Below, in pieces: positions 10,224 to 20,749 of a stretch of DNA of 64,000 nucleotides; positions within the stretch are counted from its first letter, which is position 1; every line of letters begins with the position of its first letter. The stretch is from Jackrogersella multiformis. Lineage: Eukaryota > Ascomycota > Sordariomycetes > Xylariales > Hypoxylaceae. The stretch spans positions 1,178,001 to 1,242,000 of the forward strand of contig CADCXD010000010.1 of assembly GCA_902806575.1 (NCBI GenBank). The letters are read 5' to 3'. A program made the position numbers and the translations under genes. The notes beneath the pieces are model-generated. The model was given only the letters and a program-made list of their open reading frames with translations, did not search any database and had not been told where the DNA came from.

Positions 10224-11480
10224 ATGACAATGGTTGAACACCACCCCGTCCATAATAGCGAGGTCTATCTGTTAGGGTTGACACCACGCCCGACTGTCCC
10301 ACCTCCCTCTCCGCCGTCCCCATCAACCCCGAGGGAAGCCGAACCAAGCACTACTATCGAGGAGCTCTGCTTAGACGAGGTAGAGGACTTCGAGGACTTC
10401 GAGGACCCATCGGAAGAGAGGAGTCTACTTACCAAGCAAAGAATCTCGGGTGCCGTTCATGTCTTAAACACCGAAGCCACCGCTCTCCGGAGCCTTACTC
10501 ACCTATACAAGACCGATGCGGCGGCCACCCTGGGTTTCGACGCCGCGGTAGGAGCCATAACGAGGCACAAAGCTAAACGGGGTAGCAAATTGGTCATATG
10601 CGGTGTGGGAAAGTCGGGACATATTGCGAAAAAGCTAGTCGCGACCTTCAATAGTCTCGGCGTCCACGCAACTTTCCTCCATCCCACCGAAGCGCTTCAC
10701 GGCGACCTGGGAAAGATCGGGAAGCACGATACCATCCTCTTCATAACGTTCTCGGGGAAAACCCTGGAGCTCCTTGCTTTGCTGCCGCACCTGGATGCGG
10801 CGCTGCCCGTGGTCGTGCTCACCTCGCACACGCAGCCGGACGAGTGCGAGCTCATCCGCCGACGGCCCGGCGCGATCCTCCTCCCGGCGCCCATCCACGA
10901 GTCCGAGATCGTGTCCTTCGGCGTGTCCGCCCCCACCACATCGACCACCGTCGCCCTGGCGCTGGGGGACGCGCTCGCGGTGGTAGCTTCCCAAGAGCTG
11001 CATCCCACCGTCACGTCGGTGTTCGCGAAGAACCACCCCGGCGGCGCCATCGGCCAAGCCTTCCACAAGCCCCGCCAGCTGCGCGACCTCGCGGTCCCCC
11101 TTGCCGAAGTCCCCGTGTGGCCTGGCTCGGGCGGCGAGGCGTGCGGCGTCGACGTCCTCAAGCTGGGCTACGGCTCGCCATCCGGGTGGGCGCGCGTCGG
11201 CGACGCGATCGCCTCGCCTGCGCGCATCCGCAGGCTCGACACGGCCTTCATGGCGCGGCCGGTCTCTGCCATCCCGGACCTGCTGGTCGAGCGGGGCGAG
11301 TGGATCAGCATCCGCGCCGGCACGAGGATCTCGCAGGCCGCGGAGTGGCTCAGGGGGCCGCTGATGTCCCCCGACTACGGCGAGGCGGCCTGCAACGAGG
11401 ACTCGATCCTGGCGGTGGTGGAAGACGGCGAGATCGTCGGCGTTTTGGAAGCCGGTTGGCTTTTAGGCTCGCAGGAGTAA
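10224..11480 (+). CDS. SIS-domain sugar-phosphate isomerase, KpsF/GutQ (arabinose-5-phosphate isomerase) type
   Basis: A single exon encodes 418 residues. After a Pro/Ser/Glu-rich N-terminal extension (about 1-75) comes a SIS fold with the family landmarks CGVGKSGHIAKKL (about 125-137), the serine-rich sugar-phosphate loop TFSGKTLELL (about 174) and NHPGGAIGQAF (about 269-279), which corresponds to the HPGGALG motif of KpsF/GutQ. Bacterial enzymes interconvert ribulose-5-phosphate and arabinose-5-phosphate for lipopolysaccharide or sugar-alcohol metabolism. Fungi lack lipopolysaccharide, so the substrate here is unknown. The C-terminal 130 residues hold at most a degenerate CBS-like region (ISIRAGTRISQAAEWL ... 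AVVEDGEIVGVL). The second half of the gene is very GC-rich, while the flanks are AT-rich. Family assignment is strong, physiological role open. Confidence 0.85.
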   Translation: MTMVEHHPVHNSEVYLLGLTPRPTVPPPSPPSPSTPREAEPSTTIEELCLDEVEDFEDFEDPSEERSLLTKQRISGAVHVLNTEATALRSLTHLYKTDAAATLGFDAAVGAITRHKAKRGSKLVICGVGKSGHIAKKLVATFNSLGVHATFLHPTEALHGDLGKIGKHDTILFITFSGKTLELLALLPHLDAALPVVVLTSHTQPDECELIRRRPGAILLPAPIHESEIVSFGVSAPTTSTTVALALGDALAVVASQELHPTVTSVFAKNHPGGAIGQAFHKPRQLRDLAVPLAEVPVWPGSGGEACGVDVLKLGYGSPSGWARVGDAIASPARIRRLDTAFMARPVSAIPDLLVERGEWISIRAGTRISQAAEWLRGPLMSPDYGEAACNEDSILAVVEDGEIVGVLEAGWLLGSQE

Positions 11481-12248
11481 AATACCCGTATATGGATAGG
11501 TACCTACCTAGGCGTAGGTAGGTAGGGAGTTGGGATACGAGGCATGAATACTTTTACTGGGCACACAAAACCAGCGCGGGCGGGCTTATCGTGTTAGACG
11601 ATTTTTCGGAAGGATACCTATCATGTCCATAAGCATGTTTGGCGGGTTTTGAGTCAGGTCCGTGAAAGAAAGGGATGTTTAATGGACTTTCATTTTGGGC
11701 CTTGGGATGCTTGCTGTCCGAGGCCCTTTCGCCACTCAACCAGGTACATGGTTCGCATGGTAGATCAAGTGAAAATTGCAGGTGACTGTGTGTTGAAATG
11801 ACAGAGGCAAGATCAAAATTTTAAAGGTAAGGGGTCCATTGTCTTTTTAATAGGTAAGCATGCCTTCTCGTAATATCTGATTATAGATGTGTATGATGAG
11901 AAGGAGGCAACCCCTTTAAAATGAAATTTGCTAACATGAATGAAGGCGTGTTTGACAACCAAAAGTAGAGCATTTCTCTCTCGCAAATAGTGAAAATAAT
12001 TTATACCACACATCATTGAGAATGTTGCTGTATAGTCGTGTCTAGGTCGGTTCTAACTCAAGGGGGTCTTCCAAAACGCCCCTAGAAAACGATAGCAGGA
12101 AAAATATCGTGACCATACTAGCGATGAGAAAAAATGGCACCCTTCAAATTCCAAAGCTCCATGATACACCGTCGCCTCAGACCCCCATACCCCCATAACC
12201 GGCACCTTTGCATCCCCAACACCTGATCCCTGCTATCCTCGATACTAA
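11481..12248. other. Intergenic, no gene seen
   Basis: A TAGGTACCTACCTAGG-type cluster follows the isomerase stop codon at about 11499-11526. The remainder has only short uninformative frames. Confidence 0.5.
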
Positions 12249-12785
12249 TCAGTGCGTCGTCGCCGGCAACCCGACGCTGACACGGCTACCCATCAACGGA
12301 TCGCCAGTGCGAGTGCGCGACACAGTCCTCCACGACATGCCGGTGCCGATGCCAGCCCCGCTCCTCCACGGCCGGCCACTCGAGACGGCGCCCTCGCCCG
12401 GCTCGAGCGTGGCGCCGGTGACGGGCCTCGTCATCGGCACCGTGACCACGGTGCCGTCTTGCATCGTGGTCGCGAGCCCGATGGTCGACAGCTCCGGGTC
12501 GACCTCGCTGAACTGTGTCACGGTGTACGCGTGCCCGGCGCTCCACAGCGTCATCGTCGTTATCCCGCTGTGGATGTCGCCCGCCACGATGCCCTCCGCG
12601 CCGGCGCTGGGGGAAGGGGGTAGGCTGTCTGGGAAAGGGATCGCGGAGGTTGGGGCAGGGGCGAGGGGCGTTGCGGTGTGCGGTAGGCGAGGGGTGGATG
12701 GGGTTGGGACGGTGGCTTGCGCTAGGGGAGAGCCTAGGCAAGTGGTTGTGGCGAGGAGGAAGGGTGATAGTTGGGACGGATGCAT
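12249..12785 (-). CDS. Putative secreted Pro/Thr-rich protein
   Basis: The minus-strand frame of 178 codons starts with a plausible signal peptide (MHPSQLSPFLLATTTCLGSPLAQA), followed by a Pro/Thr/Ser-rich linker and a Thr/Val-rich, beta-type segment (AYTVTQFSEV, DGTVVTVPMT). A TATA-like TTTTTATAG lies about 60 nt upstream of the ATG (near 12843-12851). The overlapping plus-strand frames lack these features, so the minus strand is preferred. I recognise no domain. The C-terminal 40 residues (SRTRTGDPLMGSR...) look less protein-like, and an unrecognised intron near the 3' end is possible. Confidence 0.45.
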   Translation of the reverse strand: MHPSQLSPFLLATTTCLGSPLAQATVPTPSTPRLPHTATPLAPAPTSAIPFPDSLPPSPSAGAEGIVAGDIHSGITTMTLWSAGHAYTVTQFSEVDPELSTIGLATTMQDGTVVTVPMTRPVTGATLEPGEGAVSSGRPWRSGAGIGTGMSWRTVSRTRTGDPLMGSRVSVGLPATTH

Positions 12786-14548
12786 TGTGCATGCATGTGA
12801 TGGGTTTGGTATGGAGACTTGGAAAGGGGTTGCCGCAGGTCTATAAAAATCTCGGGATGAGGATTATGGAGGTAGTGTCCATCGAAGAGTCGGGGTGAGT
12901 TTCTATGCATGCATTTTATATAGTTTGCGACTTCTGGGTGGAGCACGCTGACTCTTGCTTCACCCCCTTTATGATCGATTCCTACTCGATATCCATGAGT
13001 ACTGTTGACTCGAATCCCAGTCTAGGTAATGAATGCCGTCAACCGTTGCGTTCCTGACATAAGTGGTATCACTGGCAGTGCTCATGTATCCTAAATAGCT
13101 TGTTTATATGTCACCTTCTGGTGTATTACAATCTCGGAGAAGCACAATGTGGCATGGCAGCATAAGGTGTATCACGTACCCCTGACCATCATTATGACTA
13201 CCTACCTAGGTAATTACTTGACGACCCCTACGATCTGGAGAGTTTGCTACGTATGCCTTCAACCGCAGGATCTTGCTAGCGTCCAAGAGAATTTATTATA
13301 ACTTCGGCAACCACATAATCGAGAAATTACTCTTGTCGTAGTGTTCATGTATATCGTTAGGAGAACTCGCTGTGAAATAGGTCTATCTCTGTCTAGTATT
13401 GCTACATAGCGGTTGCAATGACTCAGTTTATAAAAAGGCTTCATATCTTGGTGCGGCTGAGATAATAATGAGAATAGTCAAATGGCGGAACGTAGGCCGA
13501 GACAGAATGTCTTGCCTCCTTCCTAGTAGCACCAGATTCCTTAGGCCCCGTTACTTCTGATCCTTATTGAGGTTTGAATCGAACGGACCAACCGACTTCG
13601 CCAAAGGCTACGTGTTTATTCATATCTTTAAAATAGAGTGACTATACGCAACGTATTTATGGATACAGTGACATGGTATGATTTTATTTTCCTAGAATGA
13701 TAGACCGAGTATTCATGATTGCGCAGCATTTTGTGATGGAAGATGTATTGGGATACATGACTGACCGGATGCGGCAATGACTCAGCATGACAATGCGGAA
13801 ATATATGGGCTTCAAATACAGATGCATCTATTAAACAAGGCGAAGATCCCTTTATGTGGTACCCAAGACACCAAGTCGTACGGTACCATGAGGCTCTCTC
13901 GATCTCGATATAGCTCACCACGTATGCCAGACAGTGAAACGTGCCACACGCAAAATCAAGAAAGTGAAGTTGCTAACAAGTAGATTCGAGCCGCATTAAG
14001 TACTAGAGCAGCTTCTCTTTGCCTCACATCGCTTCCAACGCCCCACACATCATGAGTAACCGATACTCATTGACTATGAAGTTGTTCTAGGCCGTCTTTT
14101 GGACGTAGTCAGTTCTGTACGATCTACCAATCTCGCTCATGGTTCTCTAGCAGAACCAGATCACAGGAGAACCGCCGAGGAGGCGTTTCATTTGTTCTTG
14201 GTAGAAGAGGATTTGCATCTGGACCCGTTGTGACGGTCGATTATAATAAATATCGATTTGGCCCGCCAAGTTATACCGTGAACTTTGTGCTAAATTCATC
14301 TCTCCTTATGTACATGTGATATATGCTCCTCTATATCCCCTATATTACAGCATAATGTACCCAGGTGTGTATGCGTTATGGTATCCTTCCTGATATTGAC
14401 CTTGATATGGTACGTCTTCAAAACACAGATAAGTTGTTCGCCACTCTAGAGTGGGATATAACATGAGCCGATTATGGTAGATGGTCGATAGATCTTCTGT
14501 GTGTATCAAGAGGTTGGTATGTGTATTAATTATTACTCTTCGGTGATA
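12786..14548. other. Intergenic, no convincing gene
   Basis: Both strands carry only short frames without splice or domain support. One TACCTACCTAGGTAATT motif lies at about 13199-13215. The left end is the probable promoter of the secreted-protein gene, the right end the 3' region of the receptor-like gene. Confidence 0.5.
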
Positions 14549-15873
14549 TTAATATGGATGATGATATGATGACGATGACGATTGCGATGGCGGCACAGGC
14601 CTGGCTGTTGCTAACCAAGGCGACGTCAGGGATACTTTTACGTTCCGATCGAATTCGCCTTCTAACTCCATTCGCATCCTTATCTCTTCTTCTGGATCCG
14701 CGTGAGAAGAGCCCGTGTTGTGAAAACTCGTAGTGCCTGCTCCCATCGTTCTGCCGTCCACGTCTTGATATAGCGTGCCTTCAAGCTCCATTCTTCTCCT
14801 TGTTCTTTCGTCTATACTGTGGTATGACATGCCCTCCATCTCGCCATGAGGGACCGTTCTCGCGTATGTGTGTGTATTTGAGGGTTGTGGTGGTAGGCAG
14901 GGTGTCGACGCGTCCCACACATCCCTTTCGTAAGGTTGGTGGTATTGGGGTCTTTCGGACAGACTAGGTGTTCCTCGAGGGTCGGGCGAGTATGTCGGGA
15001 AGACTTGTGCGCTCGTATTCATATCCTTTCCGCCGCTGTTTGCAAATTGAGCAATGTGGGCCTCCGCGGGCTTCTTTCGAGCTGCCTTCCTCGACCTATA
15101 CATCATGAGTAGGCCAGCACCCAAGGCAGCGAGTCCCGTGACTCCTAACGACACACCGACCCCAATTCCGGCTGCGGCGCCTGGTGAGATCCCGCTGCTA
15201 CCACTTGCAGCATCGCAAGTAGCGTTCCCTGTTGCTATGTGGTTCGCCAATGCTTCCGATACCGAGGCGGCACAGCTATTCGTACTCTCCGCAGAGTCTG
15301 TCGATGTAGCAAACGCCCAGCCATTCACAGGAATCGCCGCGACAGACGTGGCAGCTGTTGCCGTAGAACTGGTAACCTTCCATCCATCATCTCTTTGAGC
15401 ATATGTGATAATGTCTCCCTGTTTAACCGCTGATGTACATTGGCCAGTGCTTCCCGGACCATGGAAGTTTACAAAATCGTAATTCCTGCAGACGAGTTGT
15501 TAATATGTGACTCCTAGATTTCCCAGATATATCGGCAAACGAACATTGGACAACATGCTACATATGTGCTCGACGCATCTTTAGCAGACGCCGTGGCAGT
15601 ATAATAATCTTGCGGGCAAGTGACAGGCCCTATACTAAGCACCGTCTCCTTGATGGGACCGAATCTATCTTGTAACCACCAAGTCGTCACCGGTTTGGGG
15701 AGACATGTGGCGTCTGTGTCAACAGAGACGCCATAACCTGGGTCCCAAGCCGCGATCACGCTTGCGACGTATTTCCACTTATAGTTTTCGCAGCCGGCTT
15801 GATGGGGATGCGCAGTCGAGATCGGGATCCACGAGGTAACGACGCCTGTATTCGTCTCTGGTAGCCGATTCAT
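14549..15873 (-). CDS. Single-pass receptor-like surface protein of filamentous fungi
   Basis: Two exons (15545-15873 and 14549-15485) join through a GTTCGT...CAG intron to give 421 residues in frame (..VACCPM-NYDF..). The N-terminal ectodomain (about 1-215) has a conserved ascomycete layout: aromatic and Cys motifs (GCENYKWKY, VTTWWLQDRF, SIGPVTCPQDYYTA, YVACCP, GQCTSAV) and a Ser/Thr/Ala-rich stalk. One membrane helix follows (GIGVGVSLGVTGLAALGAGLLMMY), then a basic stop-transfer (RSRKAARKK). The roughly 165-residue Ser/Pro/Tyr-rich cytoplasmic tail carries two related R-R-R/M-x-E-L-E-G motifs (RRRMELEGTLY, RMRMELEGEFD). No classical signal peptide is visible. The architecture suggests a cell-wall or surface sensor; no biochemical function is known to me. 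Confidence 0.75.
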
Positions 15874-17935
15874 TGTCGGTTACGAGGAGAAAAACGAGGT
15901 CATCACAGAAAGTTCAACAGGCAAGAAGGAGGAGAGTTTTCAGATCTGGAAGATGCCGGCGCGGGTGGGCCGTAAGCAGTTTACATAGCGTAGGTAGGTA
16001 GGTAGTAGGAAGATCTCCTAAAGGAGGATCCTTTCGGCGGTAGACCCGATACATTCTAGACACGAGGGCTGGGGAATTGGAATTGGCTAGTTCTATTTCC
16101 GTCGAATGAATAAACCTTGTCGGACGAGCCTTACTAGCAACGGTTTGACATCTTGCAGTGCAGTGCAGTGGACCTGTACTTTGTAGAATGACCTCTTGGC
16201 GGGCTGAGAGAAGCGAAGGATTTTGGCCCCCTTACCCCCAGATGTAGTCTGGCTTGGGAACGAATGAAGTAGGAGGTCTAGACGCTTGTCTGGGATGCCA
16301 CGAGGACCCGCGCAGCTGCGGACTTTGCATCGACATTTTTGATAAATGATGGGCGCCCAGGCTTGAAAAGAGAATAGAGTATGATATCCATCCCGATTGG
16401 AATTTGTTAGATGATCCATACCCGGTCATTACCAGGGCTACCAGGTACACTATAGATACTACATAGTAAGTAGTTAATGCAAGGTCCCACTCGATCCGAA
16501 TCACCCTATGAGAGGTGAGATAACTTTCTGCTGCGTGCCGAATTCCAGAATAATGAGACATGATAGATTTACCTTGCGCATCAAACGCAGCCATGATGAT
16601 GAAGGATTGCGGTTTAGAGCTTAGAACTTCACAAAATATGATTTCTGATAGGGCATTGGAATTCGGTACCTTAGAGGTACATTCTCAGGTACGCCAAGAA
16701 CTCTAAAACCTGCAAGGGGGGCGAATTGCCTGAGTTCAGCTCGCCGATGCAGTCAGCAAAGATCAATTTGTCTGCAATACTATGTAATAGGTACCCTAGG
16801 TAGGTAAGCACTGCAGTGATACCTATAGGCAAGATGGATTTTAGAATAGTTTAGGATGGATGGATGGATGGATGGATGTGATTACCTAGCGAGGCGCGGT
16901 AGGGCTGACTTTAAGTTAATGAAGTAGCCCTGGAGCCCTACCAGCTACGTACAGGTGCCGGTAGGTTGGTGCTACCTCCGTTGAACGGGCGCGGGCGCGG
17001 GTGTGGCTGAACTTAGTGCCTAGGTTAGGTAATTTCAATTATAGAAGGTGCAAATAGATGTCCGGGTGTAGGGTGCTCCAGCTGTTACGGCCGACCAACC
17101 GTACAGCCCAACTACAGGCATGGATCATCGATGCAATTATCGACACTAAACTTAGAAAGTTGAGTAACAATAGGTACTTCCAAGCTGGAGGTTTATTTGT
17201 TCGGTCTTCCGCACATTACTGGACCTACCCAGACTGGAGTAGAAAGAGCAATAGGAAAAACATATGATACTCGACAACAAGTACAATAGAATTGGGGTTG
17301 TCATTTTATTATACCCCGGACAGGTTTCTATAAGTGGGATGATTAGAAATCGTATCCCACTCTCCGTACCAATCTTCCAAGGTTACTCACTCCTCTCAGT
17401 TGGTAAAGGTAGGTGGTATTGATAAGGCTTTGTAAGTACATTACTAGGTAGGTAGCCAGGTAGCTTATTCCCGTCGCTTTCCATGTCGCCATGAACTCAG
17501 TCTAATGGGGAATACTTACCTGCAGATGGTGGCTCCGGCCCCTCAGTCCCGAATAATACCTAGGTAGCTCCCTCCCTCATGCAAGTAGCCGTCCATCCTA
17601 GCCGGCTCTTAGACAATGGCTCCGAATGATAACAAATTACTACCTAGGTAGCTATCAGAACCCGGACACCTCCTATCCTTCCCCCATTGGCTGTTATCAC
17701 TTTATCTGTTGATGATCTCAGACAGTCCTTGGCTCTAGGGGGCAGTATCGGAGACGGAGATAACGAATCAAGTATGTTATAAACAAGCCACATGCGCGTT
17801 GACTTGCTCAGATGTCTTACACATACGTTCTGGCATCGTACTACCATTGCCTTCCCGTGCGCCACTGGTTAATATCTTGTATCACACATCTCATTTCTGT
17901 TTGCTCTACCTCGACGTGGACGACAAACCTGTAGG
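15874..17935. other. Intergenic with simple repeats and a weak small gene candidate
   Basis: The gap holds TAGG-type repeats (15987-16006, 16793-16808, 17447-17465, 17556-17568, 17639-17653), a (GGAT)n microsatellite at 16854-16878 and the weak candidate at 16232-16594. The right end is the promoter side of the amino-acid transporter. Confidence 0.5.
16232..16594 (-). CDS. Doubtful small membrane protein candidate
   Basis: An open frame of 120 codons starts MAAFDAQGKSIMSHYSG and contains one convincing hydrophobic helix (YYVVSIVYLVALVMTGYG), followed by a Ser/Pro-rich tail. A possible GGTAAAT donor after codon 8 and CATAG and GGGGGTAAG sites suggest that introns may be present. It lies alone in a repeat-bearing gap, and I recognise no family. 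It may be a small lineage-specific gene or a chance frame. Confidence 0.25.
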   Translation of the reverse strand: MAAFDAQGKSIMSHYSGIRHAAESYLTSHRVIRIEWDLALTTYYVVSIVYLVALVMTGYGSSNKFQSGWISYSILFSSLGAHHLSKMSMQSPQLRGSSWHPRQASRPPTSFVPKPDYIWG

Positions 17936-19697
17936 ATGGCCGCTGTAGCTATATCGGGGGCTTCGGATGATAAACTTGACACTATATCGAATCCTGTCAA
18001 GAACGAGTCGGAGACTGCGTCCATCAAAGAAACTGCGCTTGAGAGCCAAGAAGTCTTCAAGAAAACCGAGGATGGCGTCAACTTCCGCAATGTTAGTTGG
18101 CCCTTTGCCGCCGTCATATTCCTCAAGACCATCTTTGCTACGGGCGTATTATCGAGGCAAGTATAAGCATTTGAAGATGACATCCCGTTTGTTTTCTCTT
18201 TGAGTTGGGCTATATTTCGCTAACCTCGAATGTTAACATACTATAGTATGTCGTATCTTCTAGCTATTTGATCCCCGTAGAACAATTTTCATCCGATGTC
18301 AGACGTGTTAGACCTTTCAGGAAACTCTAACAGAAAGTAGTCCCATCTGCCATGTATACTTTAGGGGCTCTCGGCGGTGCCTTGTCAGTCGTAGGATGGT
18401 CTTTCATGAACACTTGTGAGTAACTCAGTCGTCTATATAAAGGTATACACTAAAATGGACTTAGACACGGCCATCATACAGGGAGATTTCAAGACTCGGC
18501 ATCCCGAATGCCATAGTAAGTTGACTTATGATCTTAACTTAGTCCATAATGCTTACACGGATATAGCACTGGCAGACATGGGCTATACAGTCGGTGGTTT
18601 TTGGTTTAAAGAGCTCATAGGTGCACTATACTTAATCGCATTTGTTCTCTGCTCTGGGACTGGAGTTGTTGGACTGTCCGTTGCGTTCAACGCACTCTCG
18701 GATCATGCCGCTTGCACTGTTTGGTGGGCGCTCTTGGGAACAGTGATCATCACAGCTACCGCTTCGATTCGGACTTTGCGCAACATTGGATGGCTGACTT
18801 GGGCGGGCTTTGCCTCTATCTTCCTCGCCGTGTTCATCGTCGTGATTGGCGTCACGACGGTCGACCGGCCGGCGGCAGCACCGCAAACAGGTCCTTTCGA
18901 CCTAGGATACCACGTTATTGCTTTTCCAGCCTTCGCCGAAGGGATGACCGCCACTGTTACAATTTTCGTATCGAGCGCAGGCACTTCAGCCTTTTTGCCT
19001 GTCATCTCCGAGATGAGGAACCCGCGTGACTATAGGAAAGCCTTGTACATATGCATGGGCCTAGTGCTCTGCATGTACTTGTCATTTTCTCTGGTCGTAT
19101 ATCGATGGACTGGCCAATGGGTCGCCAATCCATCCCTAGGGAGTGCAGGAGGGACCATAAAGAAGGTCTCTTACGGAATTGGATTAATTGGATTGGCTGT
19201 GAGCGGTTGTGTATACCAGCACGTCGCCGCCAAGTATCTCTTCGTTCGAATCCTACGGAACACCAGGCATCTGCAATCAAATACTCTAATTCATTGGGGA
19301 ACGTGGCTCGGCTGTTCTGTAGGTCTCGGCGCCGTCGCATTTATCCTTGCTGAATCTATAGCGATATTCAACTACCTGCTGGCCTTGGTCGGATCAGTCT
19401 GCTTCGCTCCGATGGCCATCTCAGTTCCGGGGATATTGTGGCTGTTCGATTTCTCGCATTATCGACACGGAAATGTTTGGCAAAAGTTCCAGTATTTCTT
19501 TCACTGGTTCCTTGTCATCTTGGGAATGTTCATCACTATTGGTGGAACGTAAGTGACATCTTCGTAGTATATCTGGATACCGCTTATTAATCTAACTTCT
19601 TAGATACTCGACGATTCTTACAATTAAACACGCCTATGCCACTGGTATTATAGGTTCAGCCTTCAGTTGCGCAGATAACTCCAATAGCGGCCATTAA
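17936..19697 (+). CDS. Amino-acid transporter, AAAP family (N. crassa Mtr-like)
   Basis: The exons are 17936 to about 18156/18160, about 18334/18341-18415, 18465-18515, 18567-19548 and 19604-19697, giving about 460 residues. A cytosolic acidic N-terminus is followed by about eleven hydrophobic helices. Family landmarks include PSAMYTLGALGGALSVVGW, IIQGDFKTRHPECH, TLADMGYTVGGFW and the C-terminal SAFSCADNS. Members import neutral, aromatic or aliphatic amino acids by proton symport at the plasma membrane. Introns 18416-18464, 18516-18566 and 19549-19603 are clear and in frame. Intron 1 is ambiguous. A GCAAGT donor with acceptor at 18340 restores the expected spacing (GVLS-PSAM) only if one C were absent from the CCC at 18342-18344. 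A GTATAAG donor at 18161 with acceptor at 18333 is in frame but inserts four odd residues. Confidence 0.85.
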
Positions 19698-20033
19698 ATA
19701 CGTTACGATTAGTCCGGAAGATGGCGATGGTGTGGTCCAGCATTCAGATGTCCTTAGAAAGATAAACATATGTTCATCTAGCACTCGTGCTCTCCAGGCA
19801 TAAGAACTATGACCATTTCACACTGAAATCATAAGAAGCCTTGCGACTCAAAATATGAGGAGTTTTCCTAGCAAAGTACCTAGGTAATGATGTCAACGCC
19901 CGTCCATTATGTGAACCCTAAAAAATTATCAGAGCCTGCATAATTCCTTGTTATGACCCCTAATTCCACCTAAACATCTCATGAAACCATAATGTATCGT
20001 CATCCACCTAGCCCTAGGTACCTAGACGTAGAG
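19698..20033. other. Short intergenic region
   Basis: The gap between the transporter and the pseudogene half holds CTAGGTAATG and CTAGGTACCTAG motifs (19879-19889 and 20011-20023) and no open frame. Confidence 0.5.
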
Positions 20034-20440
20034 TTATGGATAGTTCTTAGTTACAGCCCACTCGGTCCATTCTTTCTCCCACTTCACTCTAGTCGGGTCA
20101 TTCTGATCCCCTAGAACCAATCTGTGTCTCATCATCTCCATTTGCTTGTCGTCAAGATCGTAGAGCGATTTGTACTCTGCCGAGCATATCGGGGGCAGGG
20201 TTGCTCGAGCGATTTGAGGTCCGATGCTAATGTCAAACGGCTTGAGGATGACGAGAAGCTCGCGAGGATTAAAAGTCACAAATGACGATTGGCGGTCGCT
20301 GCAATCTAAAAACAATCCGATGTACTTCTCGATAATTTTCTCTATTACTTCAGTAATCGAGCTCAGGCCATATTTCTCAGCGGAATCCCGAAGCTCGTCG
20401 GGCTTGGAGAAGTTTATGTACAGGATAGTTACGCGCATAG
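20034..20440 (-). pseudogene. 3' half of a host gene split by the LTR retrotransposon
   Basis: Read on the minus strand, coding sequence resumes at the target-site duplication (CATAG, 20436-20440). It runs from ATG CGC GTA ACT to a TAG at 20034, about 135 codons (RVTILYINFSKPDELRDSAEK near the start, WEKEWTEWAVTKNYP at the end). If the element and one CATAG copy are removed, the frame continues without shift from the 5' half at 26473-26820: ...RAQWAM joins RVTIL.... A 147-codon frame starting inside the LTR (20477) still exists, but its first residues come from the element. The protein family is not recognised; the content is charged and helical, without membrane segments. It is almost certainly non-functional now. 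Confidence 0.8.
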
Positions 20441-20749
20441 TGGGACAAGGGCAAATGAGCTTGGAATTATAGTTCAATTTCGAATAATAATTCTTTATGG
20501 TCTTAAGGTCCTTACCTTCTTTTTCTTCTTACGAAGCGAGGCGTAATAACTTATATATATATAATCTGAATATTTTTTTAAGCGCCGTTAGCGCCTTCTT
20601 AATCTTGTTAATTTAGTTTTATATATATTAATTAAATCTTTTAATTAACTTTATTTAATAATTTTATTTTATAAGTTTTAATATATTTTATATTTATTAA
20701 TTTATATATATTAATTATATTTTATTTTATAAAGTTTATTCGTATAATA
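20441..20749. repeat. Left LTR
   Basis: This copy starts TGGGACAAGGGCAAATGAGC and ends CGTATAATA, the mutated form of CGTATGACA. The first 90 bases are essentially intact, while the remainder is heavily changed to A/T. It pairs with 26166-26472 over the full length apart from a small indel. Confidence 0.9.

Noticed and set aside
10635..11161. Minus-strand frames of 143 and 154 codons
   Set aside because: Shadow frames of the GC-rich isomerase gene without motifs.
12208..12846. Plus-strand frame of 212 codons
   Set aside because: Overlaps the minus-strand frame that has a signal peptide and TATA-like element; the plus frame starts and ends in non-coding-looking sequence.
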